Shown piece after piece: positions 34,914 to 44,513 of a stretch of 64,000 bases of DNA. Position numbers and translations under genes: made by a program. Origin of the DNA: Diphasiastrum complanatum (Eukaryota; Streptophyta; Lycopodiopsida; Lycopodiales; Lycopodiaceae); NCBI GenBank assembly GCA_029204225.1, contig CM055106.1, positions 18,300,149 to 18,364,148 on the forward strand, read 5' to 3'. Positions within the stretch are counted from its first letter, which is position 1; each line of letters opens with the position of its first letter. The notes under the pieces were generated by a model. It saw only the letters and a list, made by a program, of their open reading frames with translations, made no database searches and was not told the DNA's origin.

Positions 34914-36191
34914 TTATCCAGCATCTGACTCAGAGCTCAAGAAGATATGGGGTCTCTTGGCCGGGATACGTCTAGGAGAAAGGGAATCAGCTGGCCTTCG
35001 AGATCCAGCCTTCTTGGAGACAGGCTGCTTCCTCTTCCTCCTAGAGGTAGTCTGCAAGTCTGTTCTATCCAGAGACAGGTCTCTGGAGGTGCTGGCATTA
35101 TCAACATGCAGACCAGAATATCGGTCCCGAAGCCTTTTGAGAATGACAAAATCCTTTGGCATAATGGTGACACGCTTACCATGCACTGCCAAAAGACAAG
35201 TATCCTTAGAAAACTAGGACATAAATTCTTCCTCAGCACCTTGTAAGGCCTGCATATCTGTCACGGCAAAACGAACATTCAGCCCAAGTGACAGAGTGAC
35301 ATTCCATATAGATCGACCGAAAGGAGCTCTAGAAATCAACAATTCAGTTGATCTCTGGAGTTTTCTGATCTCCCTCAGGCAGACCTGCTTCCTGCTGTGA
35401 AAGTACTATACTTTAGAACCATAAATGGATCTACAAAAGATCCACAAGAGTGATTGGATGCTTGCTTAACAATCTATCAAAAAACTAGACACAAAAAAGT
35501 TGATCTAGATTGGCAATTTGACAAACAACAAGCATTAACAATCAAAAGCATTGATCAACATTGAAATCCATGCCCACACATGTGTACTATAGGCTGTAGT
35601 ATGGCCTTCAACCTGAGAAACAAGTAGAAATTGATTTTGTTTCATTTGGATCACAAAAACTCAATGTACATAGTGAACTAGCTTGAGATTGCCAATGAGC
35701 TCCAAAAATTTTCTGTCTTCTCACTATGGAGAGAGGGAATACATAGCAAATTCGACTTCCTTCTTGAAGTTAGATGGATTTCCAGCATGTAATAAGGAAG
35801 TTAACTCACTCTCCTTGACCTAAAATGAAACCCTAAATTTTCCTAGAGTCATGCTTGGTAGATAGCTAGTTGGTCAAATTTTCACCTTAAATCTAGGATT
35901 TAGGTCCTATAAACTAGGAATCACTACCAAAATGACATGACCAACCCTATGGACTTGACCTAAACTACATTAGGAGTGGATTTCCACGTGGCATCTTGGC
36001 CTCACATGTGTGGAATTCACTTATGTACGAAATTTACATTATACTACATGGTTTTTTATTAAGCTAGATTTGTGACTTTTTGACAATTCTTCACACCTGC
36101 CATGCCTACGGCCAGTACCAAGAGGGACACGAGAATGAGATTGCTGTATAGTGGTTATGGCACAGGCAATGGATTTGGTCTTGGACATCAT
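34914..36191 (-). pseudogene. Divergent histone H3-like gene with C-terminal extension, split by a solo LTR
   Basis: Two minus-strand coding blocks, 36191-36096 and 35390-34914, are separated by a 700-bp LTR plus one copy of its target duplication; without these the frame is continuous for about 190 codons. The N-terminal tail is only ~36 residues and starts M-S-K-T-K, recalling the A-R-T-K of H3. From residue 37, L-R-E-I-R-K-L-Q, S-T-E-L-L-I, then A-L-Q-G-A-E-E, and A-V-H-G-K-R-V-T-I-M-P-K-D follow the H3 alphaN and histone fold without gaps, with about half the residues identical to canonical H3. A ~65-residue basic extension with R-R-K-R-K-Q-P follows, likely a nuclear signal. A single TAG at 35214-35216 lies where H3 has G in loop V-G-L-F. 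Canonical H3 normally ends soon after the fold, so the extension is unusual. It lies antisense just beyond element B. The H3 homology is strong; the role is unknown. Confidence 0.88.
35396..36095 (-). repeat. Solo LTR inside the H3-like gene
   Basis: Exactly 700 bp, TGTGAAAGTA ... TCTTCACA on the plus strand. It is flanked on both sides by a perfect CCTGC duplication (35391-35395 and 36096-36100). Its interior matches, in reverse, the 3' LTR starting at 63397, and its minus-strand end matches that of the LTR at 40718-41534 (ATCACTCTTGTGGATC ... TTTCACA). Palindromic ACACATGTGT and CACATGTG boxes lie near 35577 and 36004. Confidence 0.93.
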
Positions 36192-36269
36192 TCTCAAAAG
36201 AAGAACATTAACAAAAAAAAGTTTGAACAAAAGAAAAGTGGATGAAAACAAAAAAAATTTCGATAAAAG

Positions 36270-37070
36270 GGCGCTTGAGATCGATACCAGAACTGAATAT
36301 CAGTTTCGAGCGCAAGATCTACACAGATTATTTTAAGAAAAGAGATGCATGCTCGAAAGCGATATTGGACTATGCGGTATCGGTCTCGAGTGCACTGTGA
36401 GAGAGTGGAAGCTTGAACGGTGAGAGAGTGTGCTTGAGAGCGATATTGGGAGCGAAAATCAAAAATTTTGCGAAAAAAATGAAAATTACGAGGACTTATA
36501 TATATGAAATTTTTGCACATGTGAAAAGACGGCCGAGACACGTGTCATCAGTTAATTTGTCCACGTGGAATGTTCGTATATACAATGATGACCCAATTAT
36601 GAGGCCATGTGGGCTGGGACACGTGCACCAATCCGTTCTCTACGCGTGTCATTCTCGCACATGACAGATGTCAGATCAATCATTCTAGGTACGGCGCATT
36701 AATTTTGACCAATCACAAGTCGACACATGTTCCTTCGCCACTCCTCCACACATGCAATTTTTTTTTATAAACAGGTCTTTTTCGGCTCGAATTTTCACGC
36801 AAATTTACAATTGCTTGGCCGGAGATCGATTTCAAGCGCATCGTTTGCTCTGATTACCCTCTGTTGACTAATTTGCGTTTGGAACTGATATTGCCTTGTC
36901 CGGTATCGCATTCAAGTGTGCATTGCATCTCCTTTCTTTTGTGCTCCGTGTTCTTGCGCTTGGATCCAATACTCCAACCTGTAATATCTCTCTCGAGCGC
37001 ACATTGCCTTGACGTGCTTGCCTGACCTGCAGTTTGCGCCTGAGAGCGATATTTGGAATTTTACTTCTGT
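36270..37070. repeat. GAGCGATATTGG-type degenerate repeats
   Basis: Repeated phrases such as GCGCTTGAGATCGATACC, GAAAGCGATATTGG, GAGAGCGATATTGGGAG, CTGATATTGCC and GTAATATCTCTCTCGAGCG occur in both orientations. A consensus near GCGCTTGAGAGCGATATTGG seems to underlie them. It begins just upstream (minus strand) of the H3-like start, so it may hold that gene's promoter or be a retroelement minisatellite. Confidence 0.55.
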
Positions 37071-37084
37071 TGTTTTTGTTTAAA

Positions 37085-37426
37085 ATGTCTAATTTTGATT
37101 CTAATTTGCTTTCTTTTTTTCATAAATTTGGTATTAATGATAGGTTGGAGTATTTCAAATCTCTTTTTTCTCCTTTTCTTTTTATTCTACCTTTTATAAC
37201 TGAGGGCGCTGGTGTGGAGGTATTTTTAGAGATATATCTCAGATTTAAGTCTCTGCTCAATATTCTGTTATTCAGATCTCAGAATAAGGACACGATTCAT
37301 TATCAGGACCTGGTGGCACTCGACAAGCATATCTATAAAGCTAAGCTTGACATGTTGTCTAACTTTTTCCAAACTTCACCATGTTGTCTAACTTTTTCCA
37401 AACTTCTACTTTGTGTATACGAGTAG
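37085..37426 (+). CDS. Hypothetical ORF behind the GATATT repeats
   Basis: Starts at ATG 37085 (M-S-N-F-D-S-N-L-L) and is Leu/Phe-rich. It has no family I recognise. Like the extra ORFs of elements B and C it begins just after a minisatellite with an M-S-type start, which is the only hint to its nature. A 29-bp tandem duplication (about 37350-37407) lies at its end, so the last residues are probably not original. Confidence 0.3.
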   Translation: MSNFDSNLLSFFHKFGINDRLEYFKSLFSPFLFILPFITEGAGVEVFLEIYLRFKSLLNILLFRSQNKDTIHYQDLVALDKHIYKAKLDMLSNFFQTSPCCLTFSKLLLCVYE

Positions 37427-38370
37427 AACCTCCTTCTTCAAAATCTTGAGTTGTTGCAATAATTTCTTTCCAAACCGTGTATTGAACCTTGGATTGTTTG
37501 CCAAAATAATTTGATAAAAATCTTTGAGCTTTAGATCCTCCAATGCTTGGCTTGCATGGAATATTTCCTGTTTTACCTAATAGTTTGTCATCTTTTTTTA
37601 TTTTAACGTGGCCTTTATGTAAGCCTGCTTTGGACAACACATCTTCTAATCTGGAAATAGCTTCCTTCGCAGAGGCCTCTGGTTCAGAATTCCATGCAAA
37701 CAAGATGTGAAGATATATTATTTTTTCTATAATACGCACCTCCGCATGCAATGTGCGGATATGAACATTTCGTAGAGGAATCGGTAGTACAGGTTTTTAA
37801 TTAGGATCTTCTTGATCTCTTGATATTCTGTACTCCTTGTCATGTTTATTGTTGTTTTCATGCAGTACAAACAAGGGTGTTTAGAATTAGCGCCATGAGA
37901 TACATTGAACATACAGTTTAATGTCTTCAAGTCTCCTGCTAAATGCCATTCAATGTTGAAAGTGCCAATTCTAAGAATATTGAGTGGAACTCCCTCATGT
38001 GATTTTTTATGGTGGCAGAATATGATGTTCTATTAAATATCCATGAGAGAATGTCATGGTATTCTTTTAGCACCTATAAGAGAATACAAAAATGTGATTA
38101 GCCTCATAATTTTAACACAGAGAAGATTTTTATATGAAATTCATATTCAAATAATTATCCCTATTTATTATGCGAAGGAACTGCTATACTTGAAATGCTG
38201 CCAACCACCAGATATCATTTTCTGATTGAACACTAAAGTTGAGGCCTTCTGAGTCTTCTGAATTTGAAAGTGCTCCATTCATGATGGTGAGACTAACTCT
38301 TTCCATTTTTTGTCCTTTTATAATTTCAGACTCATCTAACTTGAGAACAACTATCAACTTGTTATTGACA
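37359..38370 (-). pseudogene. Unrecognised protein with H-P-C-L-Y-C motif (broken)
   Basis: Successive minus-strand frames give a coherent protein. First D-E-S-E-I-I-K-G-Q-K-M-E-R-V-S-L-T and E-N-D-I-W-W-L-A-A-F-Q, then A-G-D-L-K-T-L-N-C-M-F, S-H-G-A-N-S-K-H-P-C-L-Y-C, then I-R-T-L-H-A-E-V-R, and G-K-T-G-N-I-P-C-K-P-S-I-G-G-S-K-A. The GDLK ... HPCxxC layout recalls uncharacterised proteins of transposons, where a C-x2-C pair could bind zinc, but I cannot name a family. Stops and shifts show it is dead. Confidence 0.5.
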
Positions 38371-38769
38371 TTCTCATTTGTAAAAATTTATGATGAATGT
38401 TAATAACTGATTAATGTCAATAAATAAATTGTTTGAATTGTTATAAGCTAGACTTTCTCTTTTCGAGCAATACACTTTATTGATATGAGATGGATTACCA
38501 ACTATTGTCTGCATACCTTGGTTTAAGATGTCTCTTTTTTTTAAAAGATGATTGGATCACAGTAACCCAAAAGGCCATTTTTACCATGACACATATAGAT
38601 TATTAACTGACTCACCGAATGAAAATCTGATTGTTGCAATGAATATGGATCAATAGGATACAATGTTCCTGATGACCATAAATCTACATGCTTTAGCTTT
38701 TCCTCCCTGTATCGAACCATATCAAAAGTTGACAATTTGGGTTGCTTTGAATTTCTTGTCCTGAGCGGA
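38371..38769. other. Unassigned AT-rich stretch
   Basis: Only short minus-strand frames are present; the one at 38541-38735 is unrecognised. It may be a further part of the protein with the H-P-C-L-Y-C motif or the outer flank of the next copia relic. Confidence 0.3.
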
Positions 38770-39380
38770 GCATGCTGAATTCACACGTGTGGGACGCCCT
38801 ACACATGTATTTTTGATCTCCTAAGCACAATAACACCATAAAGATCAGACTAGCATTGGTTGTCAATAGGAAAGCTGATGATACAAGCAATATTATTGTG
38901 CTACAAGCAAAATCTGTCAAATCCTAGGTCAAATAGATCTAGCCCCCAAGCTATGGATCAATCTCAAAGAGGAGTGAGGCATCACACCAGCAGCATACGG
39001 CTATTGTTTCACAATCAAGGATACACTAGTGAGAGCCCAATAGGTATACTTATACCCTCCAAAGTGTTGTAAAGCTACCTTTACAAGCTTTAAAGTGAAA
39101 GATGTTGATTTTCCATCAAATTTTGAGACAAAATCTCATAGATTTATATACATGTCCATTCGGATTTAGGGTTTAGGGTTACCCTTCAACCATGTAAGAT
39201 CTAAGCCTGAAGTCAGTACCCTAAAATAGGCCATCAACCCAAGGATTGACCTTGAGATCTTGAGATCCTTCAACAATGTCAAACATACTAAAAATAGTCC
39301 TGCATTATCTGTACAAAGCTAATGTACATTTTGTACTCACTTGCAAAGATGCCAGAAGACCTCGTGTGAGGAACTAAACA
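38770..39380 (-). repeat. copia-type LTR-like sequence
   Basis: Carries the CACACGTGTG box (38783) and ACATGTAT of the local copia LTR family, plus two tandem plant-telomere-type units TTTAGGGTTTAGGG near 39166. It lies beyond the end of the minus-strand copia pol, where a 3' LTR is expected. Borders are not resolved. Confidence 0.45.
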
Positions 39381-39479
39381 CATGGTATCAGCCATATCAT
39401 CACTTATGATCTAGTGGAATTTTACATTGCTAGTATTGTGATAAGTCAATACTCCTACTGCCAATCTACCTAGATGATA

Positions 39480-40360
39480 GCATAACTTTGCTCATTAAAC
39501 CTAAGGCTAATCTAAGCCTAAAAAATGTAGCCTTTTGAAGAGGCTTTGTCAAAATATCAACAATACTTTCATTAGTTGAAACCGTTGCTCCAATGAGATC
39601 TCCTTAGCTTGGACATTTTCCCTTACAAAATGGTGGGCAATTTCTATGTCCTTGCTCCTTCCATGATAGATTGGATTGGATGTTAGGTGTTGGGCCGAGA
39701 CACCCTCTCCAATGAAAGTTGCAAATGAACTTGTTGACAATGCAACGATCTTGGGTTCTGATTGAATTGGCTTAGCCTGTATACTGCAAATGCTATATCA
39801 AGTCTAGTGTTGTATACAACAATGATCCAATCAACCTTCGATAGGGTGTATTGGCCATTTGCTTCTCTTCTTCGAGAGTTTGCAGGCAATCTGCCTTGCA
39901 AAGTATCGTTCCAGGTATGATGGGAGTATGCACACCTTTGCATTCGATCATGTTGAAATCTTCGATGATTTTTTGAATATACTTTTGTTGGTGAAGATAC
40001 AACTTGCCACCCTCAAAGTCTCTTTCAATTTGTAAGCCTAAATAGCTTCTTGCTTCTCCTAGGTCAGTGAGCTCAAATATTCCAGAAATGTCTCTTTTTA
40101 CATCTGAAATTGAGTATCATCTATATGAACAGTTAGAATGATAATTTCACCTTCGACATGTTTGATATAGACATTCGACTCAGCGAAAGGTTTGAAGCCT
40201 AAAGAACGTAGTGCTTCGTCCTCCTTTTTATACCATTGTCTGGCTGCTTGTTTCAGACCATAGATGCTCTTATTCATGTGACATCCGAATATTAGATATT
40301 CTTGACTTATAAAACCCAGTGGTTGCTCGTCTGTTCTTGCAAAAGAAATTTTTTTCTTGC
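39480..40360 (-). pseudogene. copia reverse transcriptase/RNase H (minus)
   Basis: On the minus strand from 40360: a V-H-I-D-D-T version of the YVDD catalytic segment near 40110, S-Y-L-G-L-Q-I-E-R, Y-I-Q-K-I-I-E-D-F-N-M, then Y-R-R-L-I-G-S-L-L-Y and, after a deletion, S-K-D-I-E-I-A-H-H-F-V-R-E and D-I-L-T-K-P-L-like end. Most RNase H is missing. The N-terminal half of RT is cut near 40370. Confidence 0.83.
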
Positions 40361-40717
40361 GGGATGTTAGAATCGGCTTCTATAAGTGACCATGTTAAAT
40401 TAAACGTTAGAATTGACGTTAAATTAAATCATTGATTGACCAACTTGCTACAGTCTGATCACCCATTCTCGATAATAATGTCGTCATGTCTCTCTTAGGA
40501 AGGCTTCCTACTTCTTATGATCATTTAGTCATGTTGATCTCTACACAGCCGGATTTATAAGGTCACTTCAATTCTTCTCCAAGAAGAACTTCGAAGGAAG
40601 TAAAATGATGTTTCTACATTAGAAAACTTGGTCATACTATATTTGAAGAAGAAGCAGAACTCAAAAAAAGGCGTTGTCCATAGTTCAAAGTAAGATACTC
40701 AACATCCACCACAACAG

Positions 40718-41534
40718 TGTGAAATTGTCAAAATCACGCTTGATCTAGGCCAAATCTATGTACATATCATAAATGCACATGTGTGGATCATGTCACTTGT
40801 CATTTAGAATAGTCCTATAGGTTGTACATATCATGTTATTTGAGATCTAGTGGCTAAAATGGCCAGAATCTAGTTTTCTAGCTATATGCCACTTGGCATC
40901 ATTTTATTGGTAGGAAAAGCTATTTCACATGGGTAGGAGTGATCTCACATGTGTGTAGGACTACTCACACATGTGAAAACATCAGTAGTGGGTGAGATCC
41001 CACTTGTAGTAGATATTTGTGCAAGTCCCTATAAATTAGAAAAATTACCTCAAATCCAGGGAGGTGGCTATAAGTTAGGAATCTTGGATCATGTGCCATA
41101 TTGATGATTATTGGTGGATCCTATGATGAATAGGCACTCTCACACGTGCCAAATCAGTTGAGTCAGCAGCAGCTCTTGTGTATATATAGAGCCTCATTTG
41201 GCCATAATCAATAAGCAAGTGAAATCTTGGTTTTGGAGCATTTCTTGAGTAATTTCACTATTTGTCTTGTGATTTTATGCTTCTATTGGATTCTAATCTT
41301 AGTGTAATTCATTCTCTGCTAGTAGTTCGTACTCTGACAGGTTTTCACATGCGTGAAACCAACAAGGCATAGTTTTGATCATAATTGATTGTTCTTGTTA
41401 GATTTGTTGATGTAGAATTTATCTAATGAGCTCTAAACTTGTGTAGATTGGTAGATCAATTGAATCTTACACCCAATCACTCTTGTGGATCTGATTTGGA
41501 TCCATTCTTGGTCCTCATTTTTTGTATTTTCACA
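40718..41534 (+). repeat. copia 5' LTR
   Basis: 817 bp from TGTGAAATTGTC to TTTTCACA, directly followed by a primer binding site. A TATATATAGAG promoter element is at about 41183, and several ACACATGTG/CACGTG boxes lie upstream of it, in the U3 position. Only a short stretch of the element body follows. Confidence 0.88.
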
Positions 41535-41547
41535 TGGTATCAGAGCC
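41535..41547 (+). other. Primer binding site, initiator tRNA-Met
   Basis: TGGTATCAGAGCC directly after the LTR end; this is the standard plant copia primer site, complementary to the 3' end of initiator tRNA-Met. Confidence 0.95.
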
Positions 41548-42639
41548 AAATACAAGAGCATTAATGGCATTGATCTAAGCTACACCCAAATTAGCAAGTT
41601 TTTGGAAACTAGCTTATCTTGAGGTAGCAAGTTTGAATAGATAGATAGAATCATTATTTTTGTACTAGATCTTGTTGTGGACTGCAAGTGTACTTTTCCT
41701 ACGTGTGGGGCAATACAGAACCAGTTCTGAACAAAACATAAGACAAAGCATCATAAATGCCTCTACTCGACTAGAGAGAGAAAATAGAAAGTACAAAACT
41801 CGTGGAGAGAGAGAGGGCACAAAGAGCTTGTCTCCAAATTTGCATTACACACAAATTTCATCATATTCTCAATGAGAGTACATCACATATATAGATCCAT
41901 GGACTCTTCTCGTACTTGAAGTTGAATTGGACTTGTGGATCCACCTCTCAAGCTATCTAGACTTATCCAAGCCACCTCACTATGTCTAATTGTGCCACAT
42001 AGTCTTTTCATGCATTAAATGTGGCATGTAATGTACAAATGGCAATTCCTATGGTAGCTCGAGTTTCTACTTCTACCTACCTTGAATATTTTATTCTAAG
42101 ATGGGTCTTTACTAAGCCAAAAGAGCTCAATTCATCTTTGGCATTTTTAGGACCCATACTCACAACATTAGATAGATTTTTCAATATTTTGACAGAGCAA
42201 ATTCTGGTGACAGATCCACATGAAGATGATAAAGCTTTGTCATCAGTACAGTAGTATAGTAACAAACAACACAATGATAATAACAAAGCTGGAGATGGCG
42301 CTAACGACTCTGCTGGAGATAGAGATGGTGCTAAACACTTGTTTTTGACCTTGGAGATAGAGATGGCGTAGGCTTTTTTTTTCATAAATGTCACTCCTAA
42401 TTCAAAATACTGAGTATTTCCAGCTATTGGGAGGGAATACTTCAGATTTTGAAAAATTAATATTTTAACTATGGCTAAGCACCAATGAAGTTTGATGTGA
42501 CTAAACTAAGGTGCATTCATTTACATGGAAAGTAGTTCGGACAGATGCATAAAGAAGTTAGAAAATGATATTATAATTACTTTATAGGTATTTTTTTTCT
42601 CTCCTACATGGCATTTCTTATAGGGTCCTCTTTGGGCCC
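41548..42639. other. Copia leader remnant and unassigned sequence
   Basis: After the primer site a short leader-like stretch runs to about 41670, then the sequence changes character (a TACGTGTGGGG box near 41700, AG-rich run near 41805). No gag follows, so the copia element is truncated. Between 42000 and 42640 nothing is recognised. Confidence 0.4.
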
Positions 42640-42650
42640 ATATTTTCTCT

Positions 42651-43604
42651 AATGTGTGAAGAAACGGGCCACTTCATGGTTGACTGTAAAGCAAAAAACC
42701 AATACCATGCTGAGTGTCCAGACTGTGTTCACAAGCACAGTTTCAAAGACTGCCCTAAGCAACCTAACAAGATCCTCCCAGCACGACATATTTCATCAGA
42801 ACCTATTAGAGTCCTTACTAGAGCTCAATGCCAAAACCAACAACAGTAGCAAAACATAGCAAAACTAGCTGACCATACGGGAAGCTCCTTGATAGCTTCC
42901 ACTTTACCAAGAGATTACCCAGACCCACACATGGAACAAAGGCAATACAACAAATTTCAAGATGAGTTTTTGTAGGAAGAACAAAAAATAGACGGTCTGT
43001 TATTTGCCCCGATCCTCAAAAAAGAGCAACCCCTACAAGGACTCCAAGTATTCTCTGAACCTCTACAACTCAAATCACAATGCCCTTCCATAGCACAATG
43101 AAATCATTCACTGGTCTTCAAAGTTATATCCATCATAGTTTTCAACTGCCCACTATTCCAAATGAACAGTGAAAGCCAGATGAGATTCCAGAAATTCCTC
43201 AGATTCCTATGAATTTGATGAACATCGGTGTTGCTAAGGGGACTAGCATTGCCTTAAATATGACCTATAAAGATTGTTTAGCAATATCCGCTATCCTTGA
43301 TAGTGGATTAGGCGTAAACATAATGGCTTTGTCACTAGCAAAGTCATGGGAGTTTCATTAATTAGATCAGCCACATTACAAACTTCGTATGGTTGATCAG
43401 CAAGTCACAGACCCTGTAGGTCACTTATCGAATATACCAATACATATTGCAGGAGTCAAATTTACTATAGATTGCGTAATCCTCGATTTACCAGATGATG
43501 CAAATACATATCAGCTCCTTCTTGGTACACCTTGGCTCCAGATGGCAGGTGTTGTCCAAGATTGGAAGAGAAGCAAGATAACCTTTGGCAATAATGAAAA
43601 ATGA
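42651..43604 (+). pseudogene. gypsy gag knuckle and protease (element C)
   Basis: Starts with C-E-E-T-G-H-F-M-V-D-C, a CCHC-type knuckle, followed by C-P-D-C ... H-S-F-K-D-C, a second Cys/His cluster. Protease follows with A-I-L-D-S-G-L-G-V-N-I-M (active site D-S-G) near 43295, then H-I-A-G-V-K-F and L-L-G-T-P-W-L. TAG codons at 42847 and elsewhere fall in Gln-rich context. Confidence 0.78.
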
Positions 43605-44513
43605 GTCACTGTTGACTCGACTGGCCATATAGAGCCCGCCAATGTATATGATGACTGGTCGTCAACAACTTATGACAAATCAGATAGTCTCCCGATTTAA
43701 CCCAAAAGACACTATACGAGATCAACTGACATTATAAATTGGGGTCAAGCACTAGCCACTGTGGACTATTCCTAGACTTTGTACTATATCAAAATAGCTG
43801 CAGAAGAAGTGTATATTCTACCATCTTCTACGGACATTGACACACCCATCATTCCCCATATGATGATCGACCCCATTCCCATGCTTGGTGCCTAGGAAAA
43901 CCTATTGTCTCCGCTGCACAAGTCTCGAAAAAAGGTACTCTTCCGATGAATGATGGATGAACATGTGCTCCTTTATCTAGATAACAAACGTTATCCAGCG
44001 AAATCCATTCCACAAAAGATCAAGTCACCAGGGCCTTTGGCTCATGTGCAACTGACCTCCAAAGTACCCAACACCCCAACATATAGGCCCAAACCCAAAG
44101 TATACACATGGGACATGTATCCAGACAAAGTCTGGGATACAATAGATGAAGACATGATTTGAGAGGCAACAACACCGCCTCTTCAACATATTAGAAAACC
44201 TCGATTCCAAAAAATTCAATCATCGACACAAAATTAACCGAGAGACAAGAATAAATGCGCGAGAAGCTTAAGCAACATATCAACCCATTGTCTGAATAGA
44301 CAAAGGACAAACCATTCGATCAAGCATCCACATCTGATAGCGCATCCACACAAGTGATTCCCACGCAAGTGATTTCCAAAGTTTCGGAAAACTTTGTGGA
44401 ACCACCTTCTGATCTACCACGCAAGTTCAAGGACTTCACACTTGATGATGTGGTCATCCAGTTGCGCCTACAATAGTTTTCCAATCCTTTGAAGGACCAG
44501 CTAAAACCATAGA
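43605..44513 (+). pseudogene. Element C protease-RT linker
   Basis: Contains W-G-Q-A-L-A-T-V-D-Y near 43740, the counterpart of the A-L-A-T-I-D-C segment in elements A and B, and later P-R-K-F-K-D-F-T-L-D-D-V-V-I, matching the T-L-D-D-V-V-I segment of B at 29580. Several stops interrupt it. Confidence 0.65.

Noticed and set aside
34947-35246. Plus-strand frames at 34.95-35.25 kb
   Set aside because: They are shadows of the H3-like gene on the other strand and match nothing.
34914-35390. Centromeric H3 (CENH3)
   Set aside because: Loop 1 has no extra residues relative to canonical H3 and the V-T-I-M-P-K-D end is of the canonical type; CENH3 usually differs at both.
35391-36095. Intron in the H3-like gene
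   Set aside because: The segment has TG...CA ends, a perfect 5-bp duplication and matches to other LTRs.
39382-39392. Second copia primer site TGGTATCAGCC
   Set aside because: It is incomplete relative to the site at 41535 and lies beyond the end of a minus-strand pol, so it is probably chance.
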